From assembly GCF_900101115.1 (NCBI RefSeq), contig NZ_FNFU01000003.1, positions 89,745 through 153,744 of the forward strand: a stretch of 64,000 nt of DNA, given 5' to 3'. Position 1 is the stretch's first letter, and every line of letters starts with the position of its first letter. Shown piece after piece: positions 47,031-54,603 of the stretch. The position numbers and the translations under genes were made by a program. A model generated the notes under the pieces. The model ran no database searches, was not told the DNA's origin, and worked only from the letters and a program-made list of their open reading frames with translations. The DNA is from Cryobacterium psychrotolerans (lineage in GTDB: Bacteria > Actinomycetota > Actinomycetes > Actinomycetales > Microbacteriaceae).

Positions 47031-47195
47031 CTAGTTGCGGATGACCCGGGTCGGAATCCACAGCGCAATTGCGACCGCGAGGATTCCGGCGAAGAAGATC
47101 GGCGCCTGGAAGGCGGTGACCGCGAAGGCGAGCCCGAACAGCCAGAGACCGAGGACGAAGACGGCCATCGCGACGATGAAGGCGACGACATGCAT
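47031..47195 (-). CDS. small two-helix membrane protein
   Basis: A 54-residue protein with two hydrophobic stretches (MHVVAFIVAMAVFVLGLWLFG and APIFFAGILAVAIALWIP) and a short charged tail (TRVIRN). The ATG at 47195 has AAAGGA about 6 bp upstream. It is of a size and composition common in actinobacterial genomes, and the frame is used in the manner of a real gene. Family and role unknown. Confidence 0.7.
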   Translation of the reverse strand: MHVVAFIVAMAVFVLGLWLFGLAFAVTAFQAPIFFAGILAVAIALWIPTRVIRN

Positions 47196-47257
47196 GGGTG
47201 GTCCTTTCGATGCGGTGCCCGCCAGTCTCGCCGGGCCGATGATTTGAGCGTACCGGG

Positions 47258-47743
47258 TCAGGGGCCGTCGGGCCGAACCGAACGCGGCACAATGAGCCAA
47301 ATCAAGAGGGTGAGCGCGAGGACGGCGGCGGCCGCGGCCAGCCCGGCCGCGCGCCCCAGCACGACATCGAAAATGAGCAGGGTCGTCCCCGTCAACACGA
47401 TCGCCACCCCGGCCAGCGTGATGCGCACCAGGACGTTGCCGATCCTCACGACCTGGGCCATCGCGTGGCGCCGGAAGAGGATGCGGTGGAGACTGACCGG
47501 GCCGAGGCCGACGGCGGTCGTGATCGCCGCGACAGAGACCAGCGCCAGGTACACCGCGATCTGGTAGCCGTCGAGCTCCGTGAATCGCGGCTGGAAGGCG
47601 ACGGCCAGCAGGAATCCGCTGAGGATTTGCGTGCCCGTTTGAGTGACGCGCAACTCCTGCAACAGCGAATCCCAGTTGCGGTCGAGACGCTCGTCGGACG
47701 TCTCCCTGCGGTCGTCGGCCTGCGCCGCCGGCTGTTCGCTCAT
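47258..47743 (-). CDS. DUF6328 family membrane protein
   Basis: A 161-residue protein with four membrane segments (starting LRVTQTGTQILSGFLLAVAFQ). The N-terminal polar DERLDRNWDSLLQELR and the helical membrane region are typical of DUF6328. Function unknown. It overlaps the SRAP gene by 4 bp at the 5' end and is co-translated with it. Confidence 0.85.
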   Translation of the reverse strand: MSEQPAAQADDRRETSDERLDRNWDSLLQELRVTQTGTQILSGFLLAVAFQPRFTELDGYQIAVYLALVSVAAITTAVGLGPVSLHRILFRRHAMAQVVRIGNVLVRITLAGVAIVLTGTTLLIFDVVLGRAAGLAAAAAVLALTLLIWLIVPRSVRPDGP

Positions 47744-48483
47744 CCGCGTGGGTCTCCGGACGCGCCGGCCACATGCTCGCTGCCCACCGGTTCGGTGAGC
47801 TCGGGCCCGTTGGCAGCGCCGGCCAGCGGGGCGACCTCATAGAAGCGTAGCCCGGCAGCCGGCGGTCGCGACGCCGCCACTGCGGCGTCGACCAGACTCT
47901 GGTCTCCTGCGGTGTGCGGGTCGAGCCACTGGTCCCACCACTCCTCCGGGAGCACAACCGGAGTGCGGTCGTGGATTTCGGCCAGGGCGCCCTGCGCGTC
48001 CGAGGTGAGGATCGTAGCGGTGAGGACCCAGCGCGCAGGGTCGTCGCCAGGCAGCGCGGGATTCCGCCACCAGGAATAGAGGCCCGCGAGGGCCAGGGGC
48101 AGGCCGTCGTCGGAGTGTACGAAATAGGGAGTCTTGACCTTGCCCGCCGTGTGCCACTCGTAGTAGCCCGCGGCGGGAATGAGGGCCCGCTTCGACGCCA
48201 CCGAATTCTTGTACGAGGCTTTCTCCGCGGCTTCTTCCGCCCGGGCGTTGAAGGTGGGGTAGCCGGACGTGAGCTGCTTCGAGAACGACGGGACGAGTGA
48301 CCAGCGGGCGGATTCGAGGCGGCGCACGACGGGGCCGTCTTTCACCGACTCGAGCACGATCGGTATCTGCTCCGTGGGTTTGACGTTCCACGAAGGGTCG
48401 GGGATACCTTCCCCCACGTGCTCGACGTCGAACATGGCGGCGAGGTCCTCCGCCGTATCGGTGATGACAAATCGACCACACAT
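47740..48483 (-). CDS. SRAP (SOS response-associated peptidase)/HMCES family protein
   Basis: A 247-residue SRAP-domain protein like E. coli YedK and human HMCES, which crosslinks to abasic sites in single-stranded DNA to protect them. The catalytic Cys2 (MCGRF) is present after removal of Met1, together with WNVKPTEQIP, YPTFNARAEEA, PAAGYYEWH and the His in ALAEIHDRTPVVL. The family is intact. It lies in tandem with the DUF6328 gene and divergent from DUF3097. Confidence 0.95.
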   Translation of the reverse strand: MCGRFVITDTAEDLAAMFDVEHVGEGIPDPSWNVKPTEQIPIVLESVKDGPVVRRLESARWSLVPSFSKQLTSGYPTFNARAEEAAEKASYKNSVASKRALIPAAGYYEWHTAGKVKTPYFVHSDDGLPLALAGLYSWWRNPALPGDDPARWVLTATILTSDAQGALAEIHDRTPVVLPEEWWDQWLDPHTAGDQSLVDAAVAASRPPAAGLRFYEVAPLAGAANGPELTEPVGSEHVAGASGDPRG

Positions 48484-48614
48484 ACCGACAGGCTATCGCG
48501 GGCCGGCGACAGCCGACGATGCCGGAGAGGGCCTGACCTGTGGCCCTCGGACCGCAGCGCGTGCCACCCGCCCGCCTCCGGAGATCGAGTCCAATCTCGG
48601 CTAACGTCGATCGG

Positions 48615-49454
48615 ATGATGAACGAACGATACGGCGCCGACGTGCTCTCCCCCGGCTGGCGCGACGTCGGTCGCACGGTGATCCCCACCCGGGAAGCCGT
48701 CCGCGACCTGGTGGTCGAGGAGGCCACGACCGGGTTCTGCGGTGCCGTGATTCGCGTCGAGAAGAAGATCGTCACCCTCGAGGACCGGCACGGCAAACTC
48801 CGTCTGTTCCCCCTCGGCGCCGGGTTTCTGATCGACGGCAAGCCGGTGGTGCTGGTCGTCCCGGCGGCAAAGGCGCCCGCGACCCGGGCCCGCACAGCGT
48901 CCGGCTCCATGGCGGTGAAGGACGCGCCCGCCCGCATTGCTCGGGCCAGTCGCATCTTCGTCGAAGGACGCCACGACGCCGAACTCGTCGAAAAGGTCTG
49001 GGGCGCCGACCTTCGCATCGAGGGCGTCGTCGTCGAATACATCGAAGGCGTGGACAATCTCGAAGAACTCCTGTCCGAGTTCCGTCCGGGCGTCGGCCGC
49101 CGCGTGGGCGTGCTGGTCGACCACCTCGTGCCCGGGTCCAAGGAGAGCCGCATTGCGGAGGCGGTGGCCAGGGGACCGCACGGCCGCAACGTTCTCGTGG
49201 TCGGGCATCCGTACGTTGACGTCTGGCAGTCGGTCAAACCCGAACGTCTCGGCCTGGCCGCCTGGCCCCAGGTGCCTCGCTCGGTCGAGTGGAAGCACGG
49301 CATCTGCGCGGCGCTCGGCTGGCCGCACGAGGACCAGGCCGACATCGCCCGCGCCTGGCAGCGCATTCTCGGCCGGGTGCGGTCCTTCGCCGATTTGGAA
49401 CCCCAGTTGCTCGGACGAGTCGAGCAACTGATCGATTTCGTCACGGCCGAATAG
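48615..49454 (+). CDS. DUF3097 family protein
   Basis: A 279-residue actinobacterial protein of the DUF3097 family. Conserved blocks are DVLSPGWRDVGRTV, RIFVEGRHDAELVEKVWGDL-type (here VEGRHDAELVEKVWGADLR) and VGVLVDHLVPGSKESRIA. The RHDAELVEKVWG and LVDHLVPGSKE segments resemble a TOPRIM-like metal site (Glu plus DxD), but the family function is not established. Two ATG codons (48615, 48618) are possible starts. Ends 239 bp before cspA. Confidence 0.88.
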   Translation: MMNERYGADVLSPGWRDVGRTVIPTREAVRDLVVEEATTGFCGAVIRVEKKIVTLEDRHGKLRLFPLGAGFLIDGKPVVLVVPAAKAPATRARTASGSMAVKDAPARIARASRIFVEGRHDAELVEKVWGADLRIEGVVVEYIEGVDNLEELLSEFRPGVGRRVGVLVDHLVPGSKESRIAEAVARGPHGRNVLVVGHPYVDVWQSVKPERLGLAAWPQVPRSVEWKHGICAALGWPHEDQADIARAWQRILGRVRSFADLEPQLLGRVEQLIDFVTAE

Positions 49455-49693
49455 GCCCCCGGCGGGACCGTCCGTCCGGCAATCATTACGGTTCGACATG
49501 GTTCTTTTGACCAATACGGCACTAACTCAGCATTGTGGGCTAGTGTTGTGTCAGTAGTTGTAGTGCTTGCACGTCTTAAAATCGCATCGATCTCGGTTGA
49601 TGCGCGCTATTCCTTAAGGAAGCGGACGACGAATACCGCGACGAACGGGCCCGACAGTCGGGTTCGATCTAAACACTCCTGGAGGAGTTTCAA
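49455..49693 (+). promoter_or_regulatory. cspA promoter/leader with ribosome-binding site in a palindrome
   Basis: This 239-bp gap holds no gene. TTGACC at 49507-49512 is a -35 candidate; the -10 box is unclear (CATTGT at 49531-49536 with 18-bp spacing). The leader would then be ~150 nt, long as in other cold-shock genes. Right before the gene, ACTCCT (49675-49680) and AGGAGT (49683-49688) form a palindrome that includes the ribosome-binding site AGGAG, 5 bp from the ATG. Pairing could hide the site. Confidence 0.45.
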
Positions 49694-49897
49694 ATGGCAA
49701 CAGGTACCGTGAAATGGTTCAACGCTGAAAAGGGCTTCGGCTTCATCGCTCCCGACGACGGAAGCGCCGACGTGTTCGCGCACTACTCCGCGATCGCTTC
49801 GAACGGCTACAAGTCGCTCGACGAGAACCAGAAGGTCGAGTTCGAGGTAACCCAGGGCCCCAAGGGTCCCCAGGCCGAGAACATCCGCGCCCTCTAA
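49694..49897 (+). CDS. cspA: cold-shock protein
   Basis: A 67-residue single OB-fold RNA chaperone. The RNP1 motif KGFGFIAP and the RNP2-type VFAHYSAI are intact, and the sequence starts [14 protein letters not shown] as in canonical CspA proteins. Cold-shock proteins melt RNA secondary structure at low temperature; many are constitutive. Good ribosome-binding site (CTGGAGGAG) and a strong downstream terminator. Confidence 0.97.
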   Translation: MATGTVKWFNAEKGFGFIAPDDGSADVFAHYSAIASNGYKSLDENQKVEFEVTQGPKGPQAENIRAL

Positions 49898-49927
49898 ATT
49901 GCGCAACTGCTCAATCTGAGCTTCGAC

Positions 49928-49955
49928 AACGCCCCCACCTCGGTGGGGGCGTTGT
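49928..49955 (+). terminator. terminator hairpin after cspA
   Basis: CAACGCCCCCACC (49928-49940) and GGTGGGGGCGTTG (49943-49955) form a perfect 13-bp stem with a two-base centre, 30 bp after the cspA stop codon. It is followed by TCTCGTT rather than a clean T-run. Confidence 0.85.
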
Positions 49956-50033
49956 CTCGTTAACGGCCGGCATGCGGTCGCCCGCCGCACTCGTTTTGAG
50001 CACGACCGCACGCCCAAGTCGTACCGAGCCTCC

Positions 50034-50132
50034 CGCCGAACCGTGAGTTCGGCACGTTCATTCCGGTGGGAAGGGTCCGGACTCACGGTTCGGCGAGCCG
50101 GAAGGGTCCGAACTCACGGTTCGGCGAGCCGG
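50034..50132. repeat. intergenic palindrome family B with a 31-bp tandem duplication
   Basis: The left arm CGCCGAACCGTGAGTTCGG (50034-50052) pairs perfectly with CCGAACTCACGGTTCGGCG at 50108-50126 and with one mismatch at 50077-50095. The right-hand unit is a 31-bp tandem repeat (50071-50101 and 50102-50132) that differs by one base. It sits after the cspA terminator and 22 bp beyond the HNH gene stop codon, so it may be that gene's terminator. Same motif as 54499-54561. Confidence 0.75.
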
Positions 50133-50153
50133 AAGGGTGACGTGTTAGAAGGA

Positions 50154-51596
50154 CTATTCCTCCGAACGTCCGTCGTCGGTCCGCGTGGCCTTCTGTCGGA
50201 GTTCGGCGCTGATGGCGGTGCCGATGATGGTCTCCGATTCGGTCACGTAGGTGTGGCCGGTCGGAGTGGTCCAGGTGAGGGTGCCGGTTCCGTCCTCGGC
50301 CTGGCTGACTTTCCAGCCGGCCTCGTGTTTGAGGGCGTGGCTGGCGGGGCAGAGGTGGGCGAGGTTGTTGTGGTCGGTCCTCCCGCCGAATGCCCAGTCG
50401 AGGCCGTGGTCGATGTCCGAGCGGCTGGCCGCCCGGCTGCACCCGGGGTGCCGGCAGGTGCCGTCGCGCACCTGAAGCATCGTGCGGAGCGAGGCTGGGA
50501 TCGTGTACCGGTCCCGGCCGACCGAGAGCACCGCGCCGGTCTCGGGGTGGGTCAGGATCCGCACCGCGCTCGGACACTTCGCCGCCAGCGCCCTGGCCGT
50601 GTCGGGATCGATCGGCCCGTACCCGTCGAGGCTGCCGGGCTCCTCGGTGACACCGAGGAGGGTGAGCATCGGGACCGTCACGATCAGGTTCGGCCGCAGC
50701 CCGCCCAGGCTGCCGGCCGCCCCGGCCGTCTCCGTGCAGCCGGGCTCCGTGCAGCCGGCCTCCGTGCAACCGGCCTCCGTGCAGCCGGCTTCCGTGCAGC
50801 CAGTCTCCGCGCAGCCGGTCTGCAGGAGCAGGTCGCGGAACACGTCCGCCCGCAGCTGGGTGAGCGTGCGCGGCTCGTCCGGCCCCTGCAGGGCGATCGC
50901 CCGGTCCGTCACCTGGCCATAAACGCCGAGGGCGTCCGACGCCGGCAGGTAGGCGCTCAGCCAGCCCATCCCGTCGCGGGCCGGGTCGAACCGCACGGCC
51001 CGGTCGGCCACGCTCCGCACATGCCGGGCCGTGATCGACTCCGGATCGATCCGCTCCCGAAGCTTCCTCGTCTTCCTCTCGAACTGCGACGCCGTCAACC
51101 GGCCGGCCGACGGCAACGCCTCCTGCTCCAGCTGCCGGGCCGCCGCCTCCGGAAGTCCCGCGGTTTCGTTGACGAGGGTGATCGCCTGCCGGTAGCCGAT
51201 CCGCCCCGCGGCCAGGGCCGCCAGGGTGTCGGGCAGGTCGTGGACCAGGCTGCGGCTGCTCTCCAGCAGGCCCGAAGCGGTTGACTCCGGGATCCGCAGC
51301 GCGCAGGCCAGCTCGGCCACCAGGGACCGGCGGGTCAACGCCGGGCTGAACGCGCTGCCGTCGAGCTCCCGCTCGCTGCAGAGCCGCGCGGCGTCGATCG
51401 CGACCACCCGGGCCGCGGCCTGCACCGCCATCGCCTTGTCGATGGCGGTGACGTCGTCGATGAGGGCGCCGAGTTCCTCCAGGTGGACCGCCGCCGCTGT
51501 CAGCGGCTGACCCTGGTCGGGGGCGACACCCGGGTCAACGCCCGGGTTAGGGCCGGCCGGCAGTGCCCGACCGGGTAGTGCTGTGAAGGTTTTCAT
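50154..51596 (-). CDS. DUF222 (13E12-type) HNH endonuclease
   Basis: A 480-residue protein: DUF222 domain (~20-255, with the AARVVAIDAARL and AFSPALTRRSLVAELA blocks) and a C-terminal HNH nuclease domain (~375-425) with RHPGCSRAASRSDIDHGLDWAFGG-type core: CRHPGC, DIDH and the HLCPASH metal site. 13E12-type proteins are multicopy in actinobacteria and may be selfish or mobile. Between the domains, residues ~260-288 are a Cys-rich TEAGC pentapeptide repeat. The ATG at 51596 (MKTFTALPGRAL) is preferred; upstream residues are non-conserved. Confidence 0.9.
   Translation of the reverse strand: MKTFTALPGRALPAGPNPGVDPGVAPDQGQPLTAAAVHLEELGALIDDVTAIDKAMAVQAAARVVAIDAARLCSERELDGSAFSPALTRRSLVAELACALRIPESTASGLLESSRSLVHDLPDTLAALAAGRIGYRQAITLVNETAGLPEAAARQLEQEALPSAGRLTASQFERKTRKLRERIDPESITARHVRSVADRAVRFDPARDGMGWLSAYLPASDALGVYGQVTDRAIALQGPDEPRTLTQLRADVFRDLLLQTGCAETGCTEAGCTEAGCTEAGCTEPGCTETAGAAGSLGGLRPNLIVTVPMLTLLGVTEEPGSLDGYGPIDPDTARALAAKCPSAVRILTHPETGAVLSVGRDRYTIPASLRTMLQVRDGTCRHPGCSRAASRSDIDHGLDWAFGGRTDHNNLAHLCPASHALKHEAGWKVSQAEDGTGTLTWTTPTGHTYVTESETIIGTAISAELRQKATRTDDGRSEE
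50728..50822. repeat. 15-bp tandem repeat inside the HNH gene
   Basis: About six imperfect 15-bp units (plus-strand core GCAGCCGGCCTCCGT) encode the pentapeptides AETGC, TEAGC (x3), TEPGC and a final TETAG on the minus strand. The unit is a multiple of three, so changes in copy number keep the frame. Variation in length between strains would be expected. Confidence 0.85.
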
Positions 51597-51760
51597 ACCC
51601 CAACGGTACGGCGAACCACCGACATTCCTCCGGCCCGAAACCACCCCTGACCGGCCTTTGTGTACAACAAATCGCACGCCCGACCTGTGGAGGACAAGCG
51701 CAGGAATCAGGCGTTCCCGGGCCCACGCGCCATTTGTTCAGGGGTGACGCTCCTCAGGGT

Positions 51761-52618
51761 TCATCCTGCCCCGGTACGGAGTCGATCACGGAGGGACATC
51801 GCGTCGAACGGGGCCCGAACCTTCGCGTCATTGTCGAAGTAGACGTACACGTCGCGGCCAACTCCATCCGGGCAGGATGCCCCGCCGGACCAGCCGCGCA
51901 CCCGGGCGGCCCAGTCGTCGAGCGCCGCATCGGTATAGCCCGAGGCGTAGAGCTCCTCGGCCCCGTGCAGCCGCACATAAACGAAGTCGGTCGTTACCTC
52001 GGTAAAGCGCGGCCAGTCCCCGGCCGCGTCGGCCACGACGAGGGCGACTCCATGGCGCCGCAGGATGTCGTAGCACCGCTCGTCGACGAACGTCGCCGAG
52101 CGCACTTCCAGCGCATGCCGAAGAGGCCGGTCCTCTCCCGGCAGGGTGAACGCCCTCCCGTCGAGCCGCTCGTCGTGCTCGCCGGCCAGGGCTGCGGCCC
52201 GGGCGGTGGCGTGCGGGAGCAGGGCCAGGAACTCGTCCAGTTCGGCGGCGTCAAAGGTGTGCCGGGCCGGCAGTTGCCAGAGCACAGGGCCCAGTTTCCT
52301 GCCGAGGGCCAGCGGCCCGGACGCGAAGAAGTTGGCGAGGGCCAGCCGCGCGTTCCGCAGGCGGAGCATGTGCGTGATGTATCTCGGGCCCTTCACCGAG
52401 AACACGAAGCCCGGCGGCGTCTCGTCCCGCCAGCGGAGGTAGCTCTCCGGCCGTTGCAGCGAATAGAACGACCCGTTGAGTTCGATGGTGTCGAGGTGCT
52501 CCGCCGCGAACTCGAGCTCCCGCCGCTGGGGCAGGTGCGGCGGGTAGAAGACCCCGCGCCAGGGCGCGTAGCGCCAGCCGGAGATGCCGATCCGGATCAG
52601 CGGCGCAGTCGTGGACAC
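51761..52618 (-). CDS. DUF72 domain protein
   Basis: A 285-residue TIM-barrel protein of the DUF72 family. The N-terminal IRIGISGWRYAPWRGVFYP and ELNGSFYSLQRPESYLRWR, the FVFSVKGPRYITHMLRL, and the C-terminal DVYVYFDNDAKVRAP blocks are the family signature. Function is unclear; related proteins are sometimes linked to sugar or nucleic-acid metabolism. Begins MSTTAPLIRIG. Lies 36 bp downstream of the Lrp gene on the same strand. Confidence 0.92.
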   Translation of the reverse strand: MSTTAPLIRIGISGWRYAPWRGVFYPPHLPQRRELEFAAEHLDTIELNGSFYSLQRPESYLRWRDETPPGFVFSVKGPRYITHMLRLRNARLALANFFASGPLALGRKLGPVLWQLPARHTFDAAELDEFLALLPHATARAAALAGEHDERLDGRAFTLPGEDRPLRHALEVRSATFVDERCYDILRRHGVALVVADAAGDWPRFTEVTTDFVYVRLHGAEELYASGYTDAALDDWAARVRGWSGGASCPDGVGRDVYVYFDNDAKVRAPFDAMSLRDRLRTGAG

Positions 52619-52654
52619 GCCACGACGCTAGCGAATCTGCGGGCCGTCCGTCAC

Positions 52655-53134
52655 CTACTTGACGAGATCCTGCCAGCCGTCCCCGTCCACGTACTCGAAG
52701 ATGAGGTTGGTCTCCGTGTGGGCGACGGCAGGATGCTCGGCGAGGTGTTCGAGGACGAAGTCGCGCAGGTGAGACGCGTCGGCGGCGGCCACGTGCAGAA
52801 GGTAGTCGTCCGCCCCGGCCGTGTGGAACATCCCGATCACGCCGGGCCAGTGCGGGGCCGCGTTGCGGAACTCGTCGATCTGCCCGCGGGCGTGCTTGGC
52901 CAGTCGCACGGAGATGAGCGCCTGGAGGGAGGCGCCGAGGGCCGCAAGGTCGATGTTGGCCCGGTAACCGCGGATGTGGCCGAGCTGCTGGAGCCGGCGG
53001 AGCCGCAACGACACGGTCGACTCCGCGACGCCGATTTCGGCGGCCAGGGCCGCCCCCGACGCGCGCGCATTCACCGACAGCGCGCGGAGCAGCGCGCGGT
53101 CAACCCGGTCGAGGTCGGCCTTCTTCGAATCCAT
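52655..53134 (-). CDS. Lrp/AsnC family transcriptional regulator
   Basis: A 159-residue Lrp/AsnC protein. The N-terminal winged helix-turn-helix is residues ~12-55 (ALAAEIGVAESTVSLRLRRLQQLG); the C-terminal RAM (ligand-binding) domain covers ~70-150. Lrp-type regulators respond to amino acids and often control a divergent gene. The divergent gene encodes a Cys/Met-type PLP lyase, so it probably senses a sulphur or related amino acid and controls that gene; this is inference from position. Confidence 0.93.
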   Translation of the reverse strand: MDSKKADLDRVDRALLRALSVNARASGAALAAEIGVAESTVSLRLRRLQQLGHIRGYRANIDLAALGASLQALISVRLAKHARGQIDEFRNAAPHWPGVIGMFHTAGADDYLLHVAAADASHLRDFVLEHLAEHPAVAHTETNLIFEYVDGDGWQDLVK

Positions 53135-53143
53135 GCGTGCAGC

Positions 53144-53234
53144 CTTTCGTCACAGGAAAGCATATTCGATGAATGGGGCTCGTTCAGAAGACTCTCCACG
53201 TGTTCTTGCGCTGGAACACAGCATCTGCTTTCCT
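53144..53234. promoter_or_regulatory. candidate paired operators between the lrp gene and the PLP lyase gene
   Basis: AGGAAAGCA (53154-53162) and its exact reverse complement TGCTTTCCT (53226-53234) are 72 bp apart, about seven helical turns. The left copy is also part of a local dyad, CTTTC (53144-53148) and GAAAG (53156-53160). The arrangement fits a looped or spooled Lrp-type operator. The lyase ATG follows the right copy by 6 bp. Confidence 0.45.
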
Positions 53235-53240
53235 CAGAGC

Positions 53241-54482
53241 ATGTTGCCATCGTCGTCACACATTGAAACCATCGCCGTCCACGCCGGGATGGAGGGTGTC
53301 ACCGAGTCAGGGTCGCACGTTCCGGTGATCGACCTGTCGACCACGAACCCGCTTGCCGGGGTCGAGTCCGGAGGCGACTCCTACGAGAACCTCGCCACCG
53401 GCGGGGACATCATTCAGGGCGAGTCCGCGGTGTACCAGCGGCTCTGGCAGCCCGGCGTCGCACGCTTCGAGGATGGCCTGTCGGCTCTCGAAGGCACCGA
53501 GGGCACCGTCGCCTTCGCCACCGGCATGGCCGCCCTGGCCGCCGTGCTGATCGCCTCCGTTGCCGCCGGCAAGAACCACGTCGTCGCGCTGCGCCCCATC
53601 TACGGCGGCACGGACCACGTCCTGGCCACCGGGCTGCTCGGCACCACGGTGACCTGGGTCGATGCTGCCGGTGTCGCGGCCGCCATCCGCCCCGAGACCG
53701 GCCTGGTCATCCTCGAGTCGCCGGCGAACCCGACCCTCGAGCTCACCGACATCCGGGCCGTCGCGGATGCCGCGGGCAACGTCCCGGTGCTCGTCGACAA
53801 CACCTTCGCGACCCCCGTGCTGCAGCGCCCGATCGAGTCCGGCGCGACGCTGGTGCTGCACAGCGCCACGAAGTACCTCGGCGGCCACGGCGACGTCATG
53901 GGCGGCACGGTCTCCGGCCCCCAGGATTGGATCGTGCGCCTGCGCCAGGTGCGCGCGGTGACCGGGGGCATCCTGCACCCGTTCGGCGCCTACATGCTCC
54001 ACCGCGGCCTCCGCACCCTGCCCCTGCGCGTGCGAGCCCAGCAGGCGACCGCAGCCGAGGTGGCGAACACGCTCGTCGGCCACCCCGCCCTCACGCGCGT
54101 GCTCTACCCCGGACTGCCCGGCCAGGACCCGCAGGGCCTGATTGGCCGGCAGACCGCCGGCGCCGGCTCCCTGATCGCCCTCGAATTCGCGGGCGGGTTC
54201 GACGCGGCAGCGCGTTTCACCGAGGCCTGCCGCCTGATCACCCACGCCGTCTCGCTTGGCGGGGTCGACTCCCTCGTGCAGCACCCGGCCTCGCTCACCC
54301 ACCGACCGGTCGAGGCGAGCGCCAAGCCCGGGGCCGGAATCGTGCGCATCTCGATCGGCCTCGAGCACGCCGACGACCTCACCGCCGACATCCTGGCCGC
54401 CCTCGAGGCCGCCTCTCCCGAGTTCGTTCTGGTCGCCGAGCCTGCGGCCGAGCTGCTCGTCGAGCTGGTCGAAACGGCCTAG
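53241..54482 (+). CDS. Cys/Met metabolism PLP-dependent lyase (gamma-synthase/gamma-lyase family)
   Basis: A 413-residue enzyme of the trans-sulphuration family. The PLP lysine is in LHSATKYLGGHGDVMGG, and the LVDNTFATPVLQRPIESGA, GTEGTVAFATGMAA and VILESPANPTLEL blocks are conserved. It could be a methionine gamma-lyase, cystathionine gamma-synthase or O-acetylhomoserine sulfhydrylase; sequence alone does not decide. The ATG at 53241 (MLPSSSHIETIAVHAG) lacks a strong ribosome-binding site. Divergent Lrp gene suggests amino-acid-controlled expression. A palindrome lies beyond the stop codon. Confidence 0.9.
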   Translation: MLPSSSHIETIAVHAGMEGVTESGSHVPVIDLSTTNPLAGVESGGDSYENLATGGDIIQGESAVYQRLWQPGVARFEDGLSALEGTEGTVAFATGMAALAAVLIASVAAGKNHVVALRPIYGGTDHVLATGLLGTTVTWVDAAGVAAAIRPETGLVILESPANPTLELTDIRAVADAAGNVPVLVDNTFATPVLQRPIESGATLVLHSATKYLGGHGDVMGGTVSGPQDWIVRLRQVRAVTGGILHPFGAYMLHRGLRTLPLRVRAQQATAAEVANTLVGHPALTRVLYPGLPGQDPQGLIGRQTAGAGSLIALEFAGGFDAAARFTEACRLITHAVSLGGVDSLVQHPASLTHRPVEASAKPGAGIVRISIGLEHADDLTADILAALEAASPEFVLVAEPAAELLVELVETA

Positions 54483-54498
54483 AGGCCGCTGCCCCACC

Positions 54499-54561
54499 CG
54501 CCGAACTGTGAGTTTGGCACCTTCCCGGGCCCAACGAAGGTGCCGAACTCACTGTTCGGCG
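54499..54561. terminator. long intergenic palindrome, family B copy (bidirectional terminator)
   Basis: Arms 54499-54524 and 54536-54561 are 26 bp long with 24 complementary positions and an 11-base loop. The core CCGAACTGTGAGTTTGGCAC differs at two positions from the left part of the family B element near 50034. It lies between the convergent PLP lyase and helicase genes. Confidence 0.75.
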
Positions 54562-54603
54562 ACGGATCGGGGGACGCTTCGGCGAGGGCGGCGAGGGTGA
54601 GGG

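Noticed and set aside
50034-50132. A CRISPR-like or attachment site reading of the doubled 31-bp unit
   Set aside because: Only two copies with no unique spacer; the unit is one arm of a palindrome found again at 54499.
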